NCBI RefSeq assembly: GCF_029637705.1
Contig: NZ_CP121252.1
Location: 1,054,001-1,118,000, forward strand
Length of the DNA stretch: 64,000 nt
DNA from: Citricoccus muralis
Lineage (GTDB): Bacteria; Actinomycetota; Actinomycetes; Actinomycetales; Micrococcaceae
Direction of reading: 5' to 3'
How positions within the stretch are numbered: position 1 is the first letter of the stretch; the number at the start of each line of letters is the position of its first letter. The translations under genes were made by a program, and so were the position numbers. Positions 39,753 to 48,869 of the stretch are shown in pieces. The notes under the pieces were generated by a model, which was not told the DNA's origin, ran no database searches, and saw only the letters and a list, made by a program, of their open reading frames with translations.

Positions 39753-40325
39753 ATGAACCATCAGACCAGTCACCAGCCACTGGATCTGCGCTTCGGCGGC
39801 GTCACCGTAAGGGACGCCGCCGAAGGCGATTTTGAGGCCATCGCCGCCCTGACCTACGCCTCCTATGTGGAAGCCGGGCACATCCCCGCCGACGACGACT
39901 ACGTCGCCCAACTCCTGGACGTTCCCGCCCGAGCCCAGGGTCCGGGGCGCCTCGTCGTGGCCGAGCTTGACGGCGCGGTGGCCGGTTCCACCGTGTTGCT
40001 CACCGGGGAGATGGACATGGCCGAAGTCGCACACCCTGGCGAGTTTGAATTCCGGATGCTGGGTGTTGCGCCCGCGTTCCAGCGCCGCGGGGTTGGCCGC
40101 GCTCTGGTGGCCACTGCCGAAAACCACGCCCGGGCACTGGGCTGCTCCGCCATCGTCATCACCACCATGGCCTCGATGACCGATGCTCACCAGCTCTACC
40201 GCGCCTGTGGATTTGAACGCTGGCCCGACCGTGACTGGTCGCTGGGGGAGCGCGGCTGGCTGGAACCGGGCGAACGCGACGAGACGTTCCTCGCGTTCGT
40301 GCATCCGCTCGCGCCGCGCGACTAG
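39753..40325 (+). CDS. GNAT family N-acetyltransferase
   Basis: This 190-residue GNAT-fold enzyme has the acetyl-CoA pyrophosphate loop in FQRRGVGRALV (R/Q-x-x-G-x-G/A), preceded by the EFRMLGVAP strand. A C-terminal YRACGFERWPD completes the fold. The substrate is unknown. TAACCT (39741-39746), which includes the gcvH stop codon, is exactly 6 nt before ATG 39753, so the gene may have its own leaderless promoter rather than depend on the riboswitch. Confidence 0.88.
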   Translation: MNHQTSHQPLDLRFGGVTVRDAAEGDFEAIAALTYASYVEAGHIPADDDYVAQLLDVPARAQGPGRLVVAELDGAVAGSTVLLTGEMDMAEVAHPGEFEFRMLGVAPAFQRRGVGRALVATAENHARALGCSAIVITTMASMTDAHQLYRACGFERWPDRDWSLGERGWLEPGERDETFLAFVHPLAPRD

Positions 40326-40360
40326 ACTGGACGCCGATGAGAATTCTCCCTGCCGTTTGA
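40323..40360 (+). promoter_or_regulatory. Probable gatCAB promoter, with a seven-codon upstream frame
   Basis: TAGACT (40323-40328) is a good -10 element overlapping the end of the GNAT gene. ATG at 40337, 8 nt further on, opens a seven-codon frame, MRILPAV, ending in TGA at 40358-40360, 14 nt before the gatC ATG. The frame may be translated from a near-leaderless transcript, or may be chance. Confidence 0.35.
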
Positions 40361-40374
40361 CTTGAAGGAGTCGT

Positions 40375-40671
40375 ATGTCTGAGATCACTCGCGAGAACGT
40401 GGTGCATTTGGCACAGCTGGCTCGCATCGACATGAGCGAGGCCGAGCTGGATCAGCTCTCCGGCGAGCTCGCCGTCATCCTCGACTCGGTGGCTGCCGTG
40501 TCGCAGGTAGCCGGTGACGACGTCGAGCCCACCTCGCACCCGATGCCGCTGACCAATGTATTCCGCGACGACGTTCCGCGGGGGCTGCTCACCCAGGAGC
40601 AGGCGCTGGCCATGGCGCCCGACGCCGAAAACGGCCAGTTCAAGGTTCCTGCAATCCTGGATGGAGAGTGA
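40375..40671 (+). CDS. gatC: Asp-tRNA(Asn)/Glu-tRNA(Gln) amidotransferase subunit C
   Basis: This 98-residue belt subunit holds GatA and GatB together. The pattern [21 protein letters not shown] and a C-terminal V-P-x-I-L segment ([10 protein letters not shown]) are typical. AAGGAG precedes ATG 40375 at good spacing. It is the first of three tightly packed genes. Confidence 0.95.
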   Translation: MSEITRENVVHLAQLARIDMSEAELDQLSGELAVILDSVAAVSQVAGDDVEPTSHPMPLTNVFRDDVPRGLLTQEQALAMAPDAENGQFKVPAILDGE

Positions 40672-40676
40672 TCGAG

Positions 40677-42239
40677 ATGTCAGATCTGATTCGACTCACG
40701 GCCCTGCAGATGGCCGAGAAGCTGCGCTCCGGTGAGATCACCTCGGTGCAGCTCACTCAGGCTCACCTCGACCGCATCGCCGAAGTAGACGGCGTGATCG
40801 GCGACGACGGCGCCCCCACCGGGGTGCACGCGTTTCTTCACGTCTCCGCGGACGAAGCCCTGGCCACCGCCGCCGAGGTGGATGCGATCCGCACCGCCGG
40901 AGGTGCCGAAGCCGAGGCGCTGCACCCGCTGGCCGGTGTGCCCATCGCGGTGAAGGACAACATCGTCACCACCGGGCAGCCCACCACCGCGGCTTCCAAA
41001 ATGCTCGAGGGCTGGATGAGCCCCTACGACGCCACCGTAGTGGAGAAGATCCGGGCTGCGAAGCTGCCGATTCTGGGCAAGACCAACCTCGATGAGTTCG
41101 CCATGGGCGGCTCCACCGAATACTCCGCCTACGGCAACACCCGTAACCCCTGGGACCCCGAGCGGGTGCCCGGCGGCTCCGGTGGTGGCTCGGCTGCCGC
41201 CGTCTCTGCCTACATGGCCCCGCTGGCTCTGGGTTCCGACACCGGCGGCTCTATCCGCGAACCCGGCGCCTACACGGGCACCGTGGGCGCGAAGCCCACC
41301 TACGGTGCGGTCTCCCGGTACGGGCTGATCGCTATGGCCTCCTCCCTGGACCAGATCGGTCCGGCCGCGCGCACCGTCGCCGATACGGCCGCGCTCCAGG
41401 AGCTCATCGGCGGGCATGACCCCAAAGATTCCACCTCGCTGCCACAGGACCTCACCGGGCTGCTGGAGGCTGCTGAGAGCCGTGACCTCACCGGGCTGCG
41501 CGTCGGCGTCATCGCCGAACTGCAGGGGGAGGGCTACCAGGAATCCGTGCAGCGGATCTTCAAGGACAACCTCGATACCCTGCGCGCTGCCGGTGCCGAG
41601 ATCGTCGAGGTCTCCTGCCCGCATTTCCGCTACGCCTTGGGCGCTTACTACCTGATCATGCCCTCGGAAGTCTCCTCCAACCTCGCCAAGTTCGACGGCG
41701 TGCGCTACGGCCAGCGCGTCGTTCCTGAGGGCGGGGGCACCATCGAGCAGGTCATGTCCGCCACCCGCGCCGCCGGTTTCGGTGACGAGGTCAAGCGGCG
41801 GATCATCCTGGGCACCTACGCCCTCTCCGCAGGCTACTACGACGCCTACTACGGCTCCGCACAGAAGGTCCGCACCCTGGTACAGCAGGACTTTGCAGCC
41901 GCCTTCGAGCAGGTCGATGTGCTGGTCTCCCCGGCTTCGCCGCGACTGCCTTTCCGTTTCGGCGAGCAGATTGACGACCCCGTGACCCTGTATCTCAACG
42001 ACGTCACCACCATCCCCGCCAACCTGGCCGGTGTGCCCGGCATCGCGGTGCCCTCCGGTGTGGTCGACGGACTCCCCGTCGGTGTGCAGTTCATGGCACC
42101 CGCCACTGAAGACGCCCGCATGTACCGGGTGGCCGGCGCCCTGGAAGCACTGGTCACCGACCAGTTGGGTTCCCCGATTCACACGCAGGCGCCCGAGGTG
42201 CCCGCCGCCGCACTGACCATCGCAGGAGGCCAGCACTGA
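40677..42239 (+). CDS. gatA: Asp-tRNA(Asn)/Glu-tRNA(Gln) amidotransferase subunit A
   Basis: The amidase subunit hydrolyses glutamine and sends ammonia to GatB. The catalytic Ser-cisSer-Lys triad is present: Lys93 in AVKDN, Ser168 in [12 protein letters not shown] and nucleophile Ser192 in [10 protein letters not shown]. The second position of the glycine loop is Gly instead of the commoner Ser (GGSGGGS for GGSSGGS). The start is ATG 40677, with GGAGAG 9 nt upstream; a GTG at 40668 overlapping the gatC stop is the alternative. The protein has 520 residues. Confidence 0.96.
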   Translation: MSDLIRLTALQMAEKLRSGEITSVQLTQAHLDRIAEVDGVIGDDGAPTGVHAFLHVSADEALATAAEVDAIRTAGGAEAEALHPLAGVPIAVKDNIVTTGQPTTAASKMLEGWMSPYDATVVEKIRAAKLPILGKTNLDEFAMGGSTEYSAYGNTRNPWDPERVPGGSGGGSAAAVSAYMAPLALGSDTGGSIREPGAYTGTVGAKPTYGAVSRYGLIAMASSLDQIGPAARTVADTAALQELIGGHDPKDSTSLPQDLTGLLEAAESRDLTGLRVGVIAELQGEGYQESVQRIFKDNLDTLRAAGAEIVEVSCPHFRYALGAYYLIMPSEVSSNLAKFDGVRYGQRVVPEGGGTIEQVMSATRAAGFGDEVKRRIILGTYALSAGYYDAYYGSAQKVRTLVQQDFAAAFEQVDVLVSPASPRLPFRFGEQIDDPVTLYLNDVTTIPANLAGVPGIAVPSGVVDGLPVGVQFMAPATEDARMYRVAGALEALVTDQLGSPIHTQAPEVPAAALTIAGGQH

Positions 42240-43738
42240 TGACCACCGAGATCATGAGCTACGACGACGCCATGGCGCAATTCGACCCGGTTCTGGGCTT
42301 CGAAGTGCACGTCGAGCTGAACACCGCCACCAAGATGTTCTCCTCGGCGCCCAACGCCTTCGGTGATGAGCCGAACACCAACGTCACCGAGGTCGACCTG
42401 GGTCTTCCCGGTGTGCTTCCGGTCGTCAACGGCACCGCGGTGGAGTACGCCATCCGCCTCGGCCTGGCTCTGAACTGCCAGATCGCTGAGTCCTGCCGTT
42501 TCGCCCGGAAGAACTACTTCTACCCGGACACCCCGAAGAACTTCCAGACCTCCCAGTATGACGAGCCCATCGCCTTCGAGGGCTATCTCGACCTGGAACT
42601 GGAAGACGGCGAGGTCTTCCGCGTGGAGATTGAGCGCGCCCACATGGAGGAAGACGCCGGCAAGCTGACCCACCAGGGCGGCACCGGTCGTATCCAGGGC
42701 GCCGCCTCCTCGCTGGTGGACTACAACCGGGCCGGGGTCCCGCTGATCGAGATCGTCACTAAGCCGATTGTCGGCGCCGGTGAACGCGCGCCCGAACTGG
42801 CGCGCGCCTACGTTACCGCCATCCGCGACATCGTCAAGGCGCTCGACATCTCCGATGCCCGCATGGAGCGCGGCAACGTGCGCTGCGACGCCAACGTCTC
42901 ACTGATGCCCAAGGGCGCAGAAAAATTCGGTACCCGCACCGAGACGAAAAACGTCAACTCCACCCGCGCGGTGGCTCACGCGGTGACCTTCGAGATCCAG
43001 CGCCAGGCCGCCCTGCTGGCCAGCGGTGAATCCATCACACAGGAGACCCGGCACTGGCATGAGGACACCCGCACCACCACCTCGGGTCGTCCGAAGACCG
43101 ACGCCGACGACTACCGCTACTTCCCGGAGCCAGACCTGGTGCCGCTGCACATCGACCGCGAGTGGGTCGAGCGCGTCCGCGCCGACCTGCCGGAGCTGCC
43201 GGCGGTGCGCAACAAGCGGCTCAAAGCCGAGTGGGGTTTCTCCGATGAGGAATTCCGCGATGTCGTCAATGCCGGCGTACTCACCGAGATCGCTGCCACG
43301 GTTGACGCCGGCACCACCGCCGGTGCGGCCAGGAAATGGTGGATGGGCGAGATCGCCCGTCTGGCGAACCTGGCCGAGAAGGAGATCGCTGAGCTCGGCG
43401 TCACCCCGGGCCATGTTGTCGAGATCGAAGAGCTGATCTCATCCAAGACCATCAACGACAAAATCGCCAAGCAGGTCCTCGGCCACGTGGCCGACGGCGA
43501 GGGCACTCCTCAGCAGATCGTGGAAGCCCGTTCCCTGGCGGTCGTGTCCGACGACGGCGCCCTCACCGAGGCGATTGAAGCCGCCATGGCGGATAACCCG
43601 GACGTGGTCGAGAAGGTCAAGGCCGGCAAGGTCCAGGCCATCGGCGCTCTCATCGGCCCCGTAATGAAAGCGACCCGCGGCCAGGCCGACGCCGGACGCG
43701 TGCGCGAAATTGTGATGGAGAAGCTCGGCGTCTCCTGA
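42239..43738 (+). CDS. gatB: Asp-tRNA(Asn)/Glu-tRNA(Gln) amidotransferase subunit B
   Basis: GatB activates the mischarged tRNA's side-chain carboxyl with ATP and amidates it. The 499 residues show the N-terminal [34 protein letters not shown], the [18 protein letters not shown] [13 protein letters not shown], and a C-terminal YqeY/tail domain. Its ATG shares a base with the gatA stop. It is followed by a clear intrinsic terminator. Confidence 0.97.
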   Translation: MTTEIMSYDDAMAQFDPVLGFEVHVELNTATKMFSSAPNAFGDEPNTNVTEVDLGLPGVLPVVNGTAVEYAIRLGLALNCQIAESCRFARKNYFYPDTPKNFQTSQYDEPIAFEGYLDLELEDGEVFRVEIERAHMEEDAGKLTHQGGTGRIQGAASSLVDYNRAGVPLIEIVTKPIVGAGERAPELARAYVTAIRDIVKALDISDARMERGNVRCDANVSLMPKGAEKFGTRTETKNVNSTRAVAHAVTFEIQRQAALLASGESITQETRHWHEDTRTTTSGRPKTDADDYRYFPEPDLVPLHIDREWVERVRADLPELPAVRNKRLKAEWGFSDEEFRDVVNAGVLTEIAATVDAGTTAGAARKWWMGEIARLANLAEKEIAELGVTPGHVVEIEELISSKTINDKIAKQVLGHVADGEGTPQQIVEARSLAVVSDDGALTEAIEAAMADNPDVVEKVKAGKVQAIGALIGPVMKATRGQADAGRVREIVMEKLGVS

Positions 43739-43761
43739 TCAGCACTCATTGCCGCGAGTAC

Positions 43762-43791
43762 AGCCCGGCGGAGCATCGGCTCCGCCGGGCT
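43762..43791 (+). terminator. Intrinsic terminator after gatB
   Basis: AGCCCGGCGGAG (43762-43773) and CTCCGCCGGGCT (43780-43791) form a perfect 12-bp stem with a 6-nt loop, followed by TTG. It lies 23 nt after the gatB stop codon and closes the gatCAB transcript. Confidence 0.9.
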
Positions 43792-43902
43792 TTGCCGTAC
43801 GTTAGGGCAGATTTCATACCGCGTTGAGATCCGCACGCAGTTTCGTTTAGTCCGGGTTTACCTGGCGGCAAGGTGGCTTCGTGAGGGTGGAGGTGGTGGT
43901 GC

Positions 43903-43914
43903 GTTCACCGAACC
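43903..43914. promoter_or_regulatory. GTTCACCGAACC element upstream of the PhnDCE operon
   Basis: GTTC-ACC-GAAC is a short palindrome 41 nt before phnD. The same 12 bases recur at 46607-46618 just after the operon. GTTCACC also matches the repeat unit of streptomycete PHO boxes, but the expected second and third units at 11-nt steps are poor here. A phosphate-regulator site or a dedicated repressor site are both possible. Confidence 0.35.
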
Positions 43915-43954
43915 ATCACTCACACCTGAAACTCACCTTGAAGAGGTCTTACCG

Positions 43955-44908
43955 ATGTCACGACGACTGCTTGCTGTCTCCTCCGCCGCTGCCGCGGCCC
44001 TGCTGCTCACCGCCTGTGGAGGCGACGCCTCCTCCTCCGAGGACGCAGAAGGGATGACCGATCAAGCTGGTGCCGACAGCGCCGCCGCCGTCTGCTCCGA
44101 GTTCGAACCCCTGCGCTTCTCCGACACCGGCGTCGAGGGTCTGGAAACCCTGGTGCTGGAATTTGAAGACTTCCGCGTGGCTCTGGAGGAGGTCACCGGT
44201 CTCGAGGTCGAATTCGAGCCCATGGCGTCCCGTACGGCTGCTGCCACCGCCCTGCAGTATGACGATCTCGACGTGTTGCTCACCGGCCCCGCCGAGTACG
44301 TGGTGCTCAAGGAAGAAGCCGACGCTCTGCCGCTGGCCGGGGTGACCCGCGAGAACTACAAGGCCGCTATCTTCAAGCGCGCCGACTCCGACCTGGAATC
44401 CGTAGAGGACCTGGAGGGCGGCACCTTGATCACCAAAGAAGTCGGCTCCACCTCCGGCCACCTGGGTCCCCTGGAGATGCTCGTGACCGCCGGACTGGAC
44501 CCGAACGTCGGTGACGTCGATGTCGTGCCGCTTTCCGACACCCACATCGAAGCTTTCGCTACCGGCGACGGCGACGCACTGGGAACCGGCATCTCCGATC
44601 TGGAGACCATCCAGGAGATGATGGGGGAGGACGCCGTCGAGGTGCTCGAAGAGGGCCCGGACCTGCCGAACGACCTGTTCATCGCTCGCACCGGCCTGGG
44701 TGAAGACTGTGCAGGGTATCTGCAGGACGCCCTCGTGGAGAACCAGGATGTGCTGCTGGAGGCCATCGTGCAGACTGGTGAGAACGACAAGTACCTCGAG
44801 TCCGAGTTCGTGGAGGCTGCCGACTCCGACTACGATCCGACCCGTCGTGCTTTTGAAGCGGCAGGATTCTCCCAGTACGCCGACCTGCCGGACGAGGACG
44901 AGCAGTAA
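43955..44908 (+). CDS. phnD: Phosphonate/phosphite-type ABC transporter substrate-binding lipoprotein
   Basis: This 317-residue PhnD-like protein has signal peptide MSRRLLAVSSAAAAALLLTAC with lipid-anchored Cys21. After an acidic spacer, the ligand domain reads LRFSDTGVEGLETLVLEFED, matching 'LRfg..P....e.l...f.pl' of PhnD. The binding residues resemble the phosphonate/phosphite group (GPAEYVVLKE, KEVGSTSGHLGP). No C-P lyase or phosphite dehydrogenase gene is in the window, so the true ligand (phosphonate, phosphite or phosphate) is open. It is the first gene of an overlapping DCE operon. Confidence 0.87.
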   Translation: MSRRLLAVSSAAAAALLLTACGGDASSSEDAEGMTDQAGADSAAAVCSEFEPLRFSDTGVEGLETLVLEFEDFRVALEEVTGLEVEFEPMASRTAAATALQYDDLDVLLTGPAEYVVLKEEADALPLAGVTRENYKAAIFKRADSDLESVEDLEGGTLITKEVGSTSGHLGPLEMLVTAGLDPNVGDVDVVPLSDTHIEAFATGDGDALGTGISDLETIQEMMGEDAVEVLEEGPDLPNDLFIARTGLGEDCAGYLQDALVENQDVLLEAIVQTGENDKYLESEFVEAADSDYDPTRRAFEAAGFSQYADLPDEDEQ

Positions 44909-45711
44909 TGCCTCAGTCTGACGACCTGGGATCCACCGTGGTCCACCTCGCCGGGCTGAGCAAAGAGTTTCCCCACGGAATGCGCGCACTGGACGGCATC
45001 GACCTTTCGGTGCGCGCGGGGGAGACCGTCGTGCTGCTCGGTGCCAACGGCTCCGGAAAATCCACCTTGCAGAAATGCCTGACCCGGCTCGTGGCACCTA
45101 CCGCCGGGACCGCCCGGGTGCTGGGCACCGAGGTGACGACGGCGTCGACGTCGGAGATCACCCGCCTGCGCCGCCGGGTGGGGGTGGTGCACCAGAAGAT
45201 CAATCTGGTGCGTGAACTCTCCGTTCTGACCAACGTGATTCACGGGTCTTTGGGGCGGGTGCGGGCGCCACGCAACTGGTTCGCCGCTACTGCCCGTGCC
45301 GAGGAGCGCGATGAGGCCATGGCCGCCCTGGAACGGGTGGGTCTGGCTGATGTGGCCGGGCGCCGCGCCGAGCAGCTCTCCGGTGGCCAACAGCAGCGCG
45401 TAGCGATCGCCCGGATGCTCATGCAGCGTCCTGAACTGGTGCTGGCTGATGAGCCGGTGGCGGCCCTGGATCCCCGCGCCGGACGTGTGGTGATGGATAT
45501 GCTCTGGCAGATCGTCGCCGAGCACGGCATCACCCTGATTTGTACCCTGCACCAGCTTGAACTGGCTCGCGCTTATGGCGACCGTGTGGTGGCCCTGCGG
45601 GATGGTCGCATCGAGTTGGATACGAGAATGAATCTGGTGGCCGACGCCGAGCTGGAGGGGCTTTACACCAGCGACGACGACGCCGACCATGCCCAAGGAG
45701 TCCGACCATGA
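44908..45711 (+). CDS. phnC: Phosphonate-type ABC transporter ATP-binding protein
   Basis: This 267-residue ATPase has Walker A GANGSGKST, signature [15 protein letters not shown], Walker B LVLADEPVAALD and the switch histidine in TLHQLELA. The order and the PhnC-like segment RRRVGVVHQKINLVRELSVLTN fit phosphonate importers. The ATG overlaps the phnD stop (TAATG), and its stop overlaps the permease start (ATGA). Confidence 0.9.
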   Translation: MPQSDDLGSTVVHLAGLSKEFPHGMRALDGIDLSVRAGETVVLLGANGSGKSTLQKCLTRLVAPTAGTARVLGTEVTTASTSEITRLRRRVGVVHQKINLVRELSVLTNVIHGSLGRVRAPRNWFAATARAEERDEAMAALERVGLADVAGRRAEQLSGGQQQRVAIARMLMQRPELVLADEPVAALDPRAGRVVMDMLWQIVAEHGITLICTLHQLELARAYGDRVVALRDGRIELDTRMNLVADAELEGLYTSDDDADHAQGVRP

Positions 45712-46574
45712 CCGTCCAGATCACCCCGAGCGCGACCGAGCGGGCGGGCGCCCGGGCGGATCCTACCGCGGAGATGCCGCCTCGCTGGCGCTGGCCGAAG
45801 TGGACATCGCTACTGATCGGATTGCTACTGCTCGGGCTCGCTGTCAACGGAATTCGGAGGATGGATATCTCTGGGTCACGCATAGCTCAGGGGCCGGAGA
45901 ACATCTGGGGGTTCATCACCGGGGCATTCCCGCCGAATATTGAGCGGTTCCCGAACCTGGCCGAGGCCATGCTGGAGACGCTGGAGATCGCGATCATCGG
46001 CACCGGTATCGGCGTGATCCTCAGCATTCCTGCTGCCTTGCTGGCCGCACAGAACACCACCCCATTCCCGGCGTTGGGATTCGCGGTGCGTTTCGTGCTC
46101 ACTGTACTGCGCTCGGTGCCCGATCTGGTGTGGGCGCTGATCTTCGTGATGGCAGTGGGTCTGGGGCCGCTAGCCGGGATCCTGGCGATCGCCGTGGACG
46201 TGCTGGGCTTTGCCGGGCGGTTCTTCGCCGAACGCATCGAAGAGGTAGAGCGTGGCCCGATTGATGCGCTGCGCTCCACCGGTGCCAGCGGCGTCGCCGT
46301 CGTGGTGTCGGCTGTGCTGCCAGCGTCGTTTGCCTCATTCACCGCGACGAGCCTGTATTGCGTGGAGAAGTCCATCCGCGGTGCCACCATCCTGGGAATG
46401 GTGGGGGCCGGCGGCATCGGTATGGAACTCACGCCGGCATTCAACCTGCGCCAGTTCGACACCGCGTTCACGATCATCATCATGATCCTGGTGGTGGTTT
46501 TCCTGGCTGAGCAACTCTCCTCGCTGGTGCGGCGCAAGATGCTGGGAGCAGACCAACTGCGCCGAGCCGTCTAG
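45708..46574 (+). CDS. phnE: Phosphonate-type ABC transporter permease
   Basis: This 288-residue BPD-type permease has six predicted helices. The segment FPNLAEAMLETLEIAIIGTGIGVILSIPAALLAA opens the conserved domain. The EAA loop is EVERGPIDALRSTGASGVAVV. It matches PhnE in placement and motifs (LRSVPDLVWALIFV, MVGAGGIGMEL). Its stop codon lies within a hairpin (46557-46590). Confidence 0.89.
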   Translation: MTVQITPSATERAGARADPTAEMPPRWRWPKWTSLLIGLLLLGLAVNGIRRMDISGSRIAQGPENIWGFITGAFPPNIERFPNLAEAMLETLEIAIIGTGIGVILSIPAALLAAQNTTPFPALGFAVRFVLTVLRSVPDLVWALIFVMAVGLGPLAGILAIAVDVLGFAGRFFAERIEEVERGPIDALRSTGASGVAVVVSAVLPASFASFTATSLYCVEKSIRGATILGMVGAGGIGMELTPAFNLRQFDTAFTIIIMILVVVFLAEQLSSLVRRKMLGADQLRRAV

Positions 46575-46590
46575 GGACAGCTCGGCGCAG
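46557..46590 (+). terminator. Hairpin overlapping the end of phnE
   Basis: CTGCGCCGAGC (46557-46567) and GCTCGGCGCAG (46580-46590) form a perfect 11-bp stem around a 12-nt loop that contains the stop codon. There is no clear T-run. A smaller stem, CGGTTC-ACC-GAACCG (46605-46619), lies right after the stop of the convergent gene. Together they probably separate the two convergent transcripts. Confidence 0.6.
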
Positions 46591-46621
46591 CGCGTCTGCG
46601 GTTACGGTTCACCGAACCGCG

Positions 46622-47725
46622 TTAGAACCTCAGCAGTGCCCCGACGTTCTCAATGCGGCCGTCAGAGATGATGACGAGGTTGCCGGAACTATTCAGGGTG
46701 TCCAGGATCGCCCGGTCGACGTCGCCGTTGCCCTCGGAGGCACCCAACGAGGGGTTGATGAACAGCGTGTCTACCCGGCCCTGTTGGGCGGCTTCCCTGA
46801 TCTCGTCGGGCTGGGCGATGCCGTTGCCGGTGCCGTGCGCGGCCGCAAACCGGTCGTAGGCAGCGTCGTCGTTCTTCTCGAACCAGGCGCGGGCGATCTT
46901 CCAGGCGGCAGCGTGGAGTTCGGCGGGCCCGGTGGCGTCGTGATTGCCGGAGATGAAATCGTCGAGTAGCACCGGGTAGGCACTGAGCCGTTTCATCAAC
47001 GGATGTGCCTCACTCACCGCGGCCAGCACCATGGGTTGGCTACGGGCCTTGCCGAGGAGTGTGCCCAGGCCGTCGCCGACCGCCTTGACGAATTTTTCCT
47101 TGTCGATCTGGTCGATCTCGTCGCCTGAGCCGTGACCGTGGAACATCGCCTTGCCGCCGCCGGTGGAACGATGCTGCAGGTGCTTCTGCCGCTCTTCGGG
47201 ATCGATGACGTCGTCGATACTACTGGGGACTGTGTCACCAAGGTCGATCGGGTGGATGGTGTCTTCGGTGGCATTGAACAGGCGCACCTTGTTGCGCGAC
47301 AGCGCCAGCACGTAGAACGCGTGCGATTGTGTGAGCGCCGAGGCGATCGGGCGCAACACGAAGTGGTCGTTGACGGCGACGTGCTCGTCCAGCGGCAGTC
47401 CCAGTCGGTAGACGAAGTGCACGCCGTCGGCCGCGAACGCCGCAATGCTTTCGGATTGGCTGCGCAAAAACGCGCCGTCGGTGGCGAGCGCCTCGAGCGG
47501 GGCCACAATGCGTTTGGCAGTAGCCTCATCGGTGCCCTGCTCAAGGAACGCTCGCACAGCGGAGGTGGTCAGAGACTTCAGGCGGATGCCCGTGTCCTGG
47601 GGTTGGTGGTGTGCCGGGGCGGTGGGAGCGAAGAGCGAGACTACCGGTCCCGTGGCCGCCGCCATGGCTTTCAGATCGTCGTGGGTGATGTGGTCGAATG
47701 AGCCAAGAGTCTTCGATGCATCCAT
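46622..47725 (-). CDS. baeRF-type (bacterial archaeo-eukaryotic release-factor-like) protein
   Basis: This 367-residue protein resembles eRF1-fold bacterial proteins (baeRF families). The middle segment HAFYVLALSRNKVRLFNAT and the C-terminal domain 3-like block GRVDTLFINPSLG, then SSGNLVIISDGRIENVGALLRF are characteristic; the ending G-A-L-L-R-[FY] is nearly diagnostic. A role in ribosome rescue or stress has been proposed for the family but is not established. There is no membrane segment. It is monocistronic and convergent to phnDCE. Confidence 0.75.
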   Translation of the reverse strand: MDASKTLGSFDHITHDDLKAMAAATGPVVSLFAPTAPAHHQPQDTGIRLKSLTTSAVRAFLEQGTDEATAKRIVAPLEALATDGAFLRSQSESIAAFAADGVHFVYRLGLPLDEHVAVNDHFVLRPIASALTQSHAFYVLALSRNKVRLFNATEDTIHPIDLGDTVPSSIDDVIDPEERQKHLQHRSTGGGKAMFHGHGSGDEIDQIDKEKFVKAVGDGLGTLLGKARSQPMVLAAVSEAHPLMKRLSAYPVLLDDFISGNHDATGPAELHAAAWKIARAWFEKNDDAAYDRFAAAHGTGNGIAQPDEIREAAQQGRVDTLFINPSLGASEGNGDVDRAILDTLNSSGNLVIISDGRIENVGALLRF

Positions 47726-47793
47726 AGGTCCACGTTACTGATGATCCTCGACTTTGACGAGACCCTGATCACAGGCAGCCAGTATGGACCCGT

Positions 47794-48699
47794 TCAGGTC
47801 AGCACTACCGTGCGGTTCCCGCTGAGGAACACGCGGCGCTCGCAGTGCCACTTCACCGCGTTGGCCAGTGCCTTGCACTCGGTATCGCGACCGACTGCCA
47901 CCAGATCCTCGGGCCCGTAGGTGTGATCCACCTGGAGCACCTGCTGGGCGATGATCGGCCCCTCGTCCAGCTCGTCGTTTACGTAGTGGGCGGTCGCGCC
48001 CACGGTCTTCACGCCGCGATCATAGGCCTGGTGGTAGGGCTTCGCGCCCTTGAACGAGGGCAGGAACGAGTGGTGGATGTTGATGGCACGGCCGGTCAGG
48101 GCGGTGGTCAGCTCATCCGAGAGGATCTGCATGTAGCGGGCGAGAATGACCAGGTCGATATCGAACCGGTCCACCAGCTCCAGCAGTTTCGCCTCGGCGT
48201 CGGGTTTGGTTGCGGGGGTCACCGGGACGTGGAAGAAGGGGATGCCGTGCCATTCAACCAGCCCGCGGTGGTCTGGGTGGTTGGAGACGACGGCGCCAAT
48301 CTCCACCGGCAGTTCGCCCACCCGGGCGCGGTACAGCAGGTCGTTGAGGCAGTGGCCGAACTTCGAGACCATGATGAGCACCCGCTGCGGGGCGCCATGG
48401 GCGGTGAGGCTCCATGCGGCGCCGTAGGACTCGGCCAACTGGGCGAGTTCTGCCCGCAAGGGACCGTCGGCGCCGGCCACGGAGGCATCGGCTACCGAGA
48501 AATGCAGACGCAGGAAATAGTGGTTCGCCCGCGGGTCGTCGAACTGCTTGAGTTCAATGATGTCGCCGTCATGCTCGACGAGGGCGCCGGTGAGGGAGTG
48601 GACGATCCCTGGACGCTGGGGGCACGAGAACGTCAGGACGAACTCATTGCTGGACGTGGACGATGACGCCGGGGATGCGGAGCGAAGCGGGGTTGACAT
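47794..48699 (-). CDS. purU: Formyltetrahydrofolate deformylase
   Basis: PurU hydrolyses 10-formyl-THF to THF and formate, balancing one-carbon pools. The 301 residues comprise an N-terminal ACT domain (LTFSCPQRPGIVHSLTGAL) and a formyltransferase-like domain. The second domain has SKFGHCLNDLLYR, the catalytic region NIHHSFLPSFKGAKPYHQAY and the DEGPIIAQQ block. The start is ATG 48699, with GGAGG 8 nt upstream. A longer reading to 48744 runs into the AT-rich promoter. In several actinobacteria and proteobacteria purU sits with betaine or sarcosine demethylation genes, as here. Confidence 0.94.
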   Translation of the reverse strand: MSTPLRSASPASSSTSSNEFVLTFSCPQRPGIVHSLTGALVEHDGDIIELKQFDDPRANHYFLRLHFSVADASVAGADGPLRAELAQLAESYGAAWSLTAHGAPQRVLIMVSKFGHCLNDLLYRARVGELPVEIGAVVSNHPDHRGLVEWHGIPFFHVPVTPATKPDAEAKLLELVDRFDIDLVILARYMQILSDELTTALTGRAINIHHSFLPSFKGAKPYHQAYDRGVKTVGATAHYVNDELDEGPIIAQQVLQVDHTYGPEDLVAVGRDTECKALANAVKWHCERRVFLSGNRTVVLT

Positions 48700-48745
48700 G
48701 GTGCGGGCCTCCTGAGAACGCTGTGAATGTATCACTAGACACATT

Positions 48746-48786
48746 CTGATATATCAGCTCTAATTAATATAGTATGAGCTAGCTCA
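48746..48786. promoter_or_regulatory. AT-rich divergent control region with two 12-bp palindromes
   Basis: CTGATATATCAG (48746-48757) and TGAGCTAGCTCA (48775-48786) are perfect palindromes centred 29 bp apart between purU and the LysR gene. TATAGT (48768-48773) is a good -10 for the LysR gene and lies between them. LysR-type regulators often control a divergent neighbour, so purU is the natural target. The sites may bind the LysR protein or another regulator. Confidence 0.5.
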
Positions 48787-48869
48787 CGCTCGTGGCAAGT
48801 GCACTTTCTGACCTGTGGGGCCGATGATGGAGTTGTGTCGTTTGAGGGGTCGTCACGGAGGGGAATCCA

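Noticed and set aside
40680-42236. A 518-codon minus-strand frame antisense to gatA
   Set aside because: Gly/His/Val-rich shadow frame; gatA has full catalytic motifs on the plus strand.
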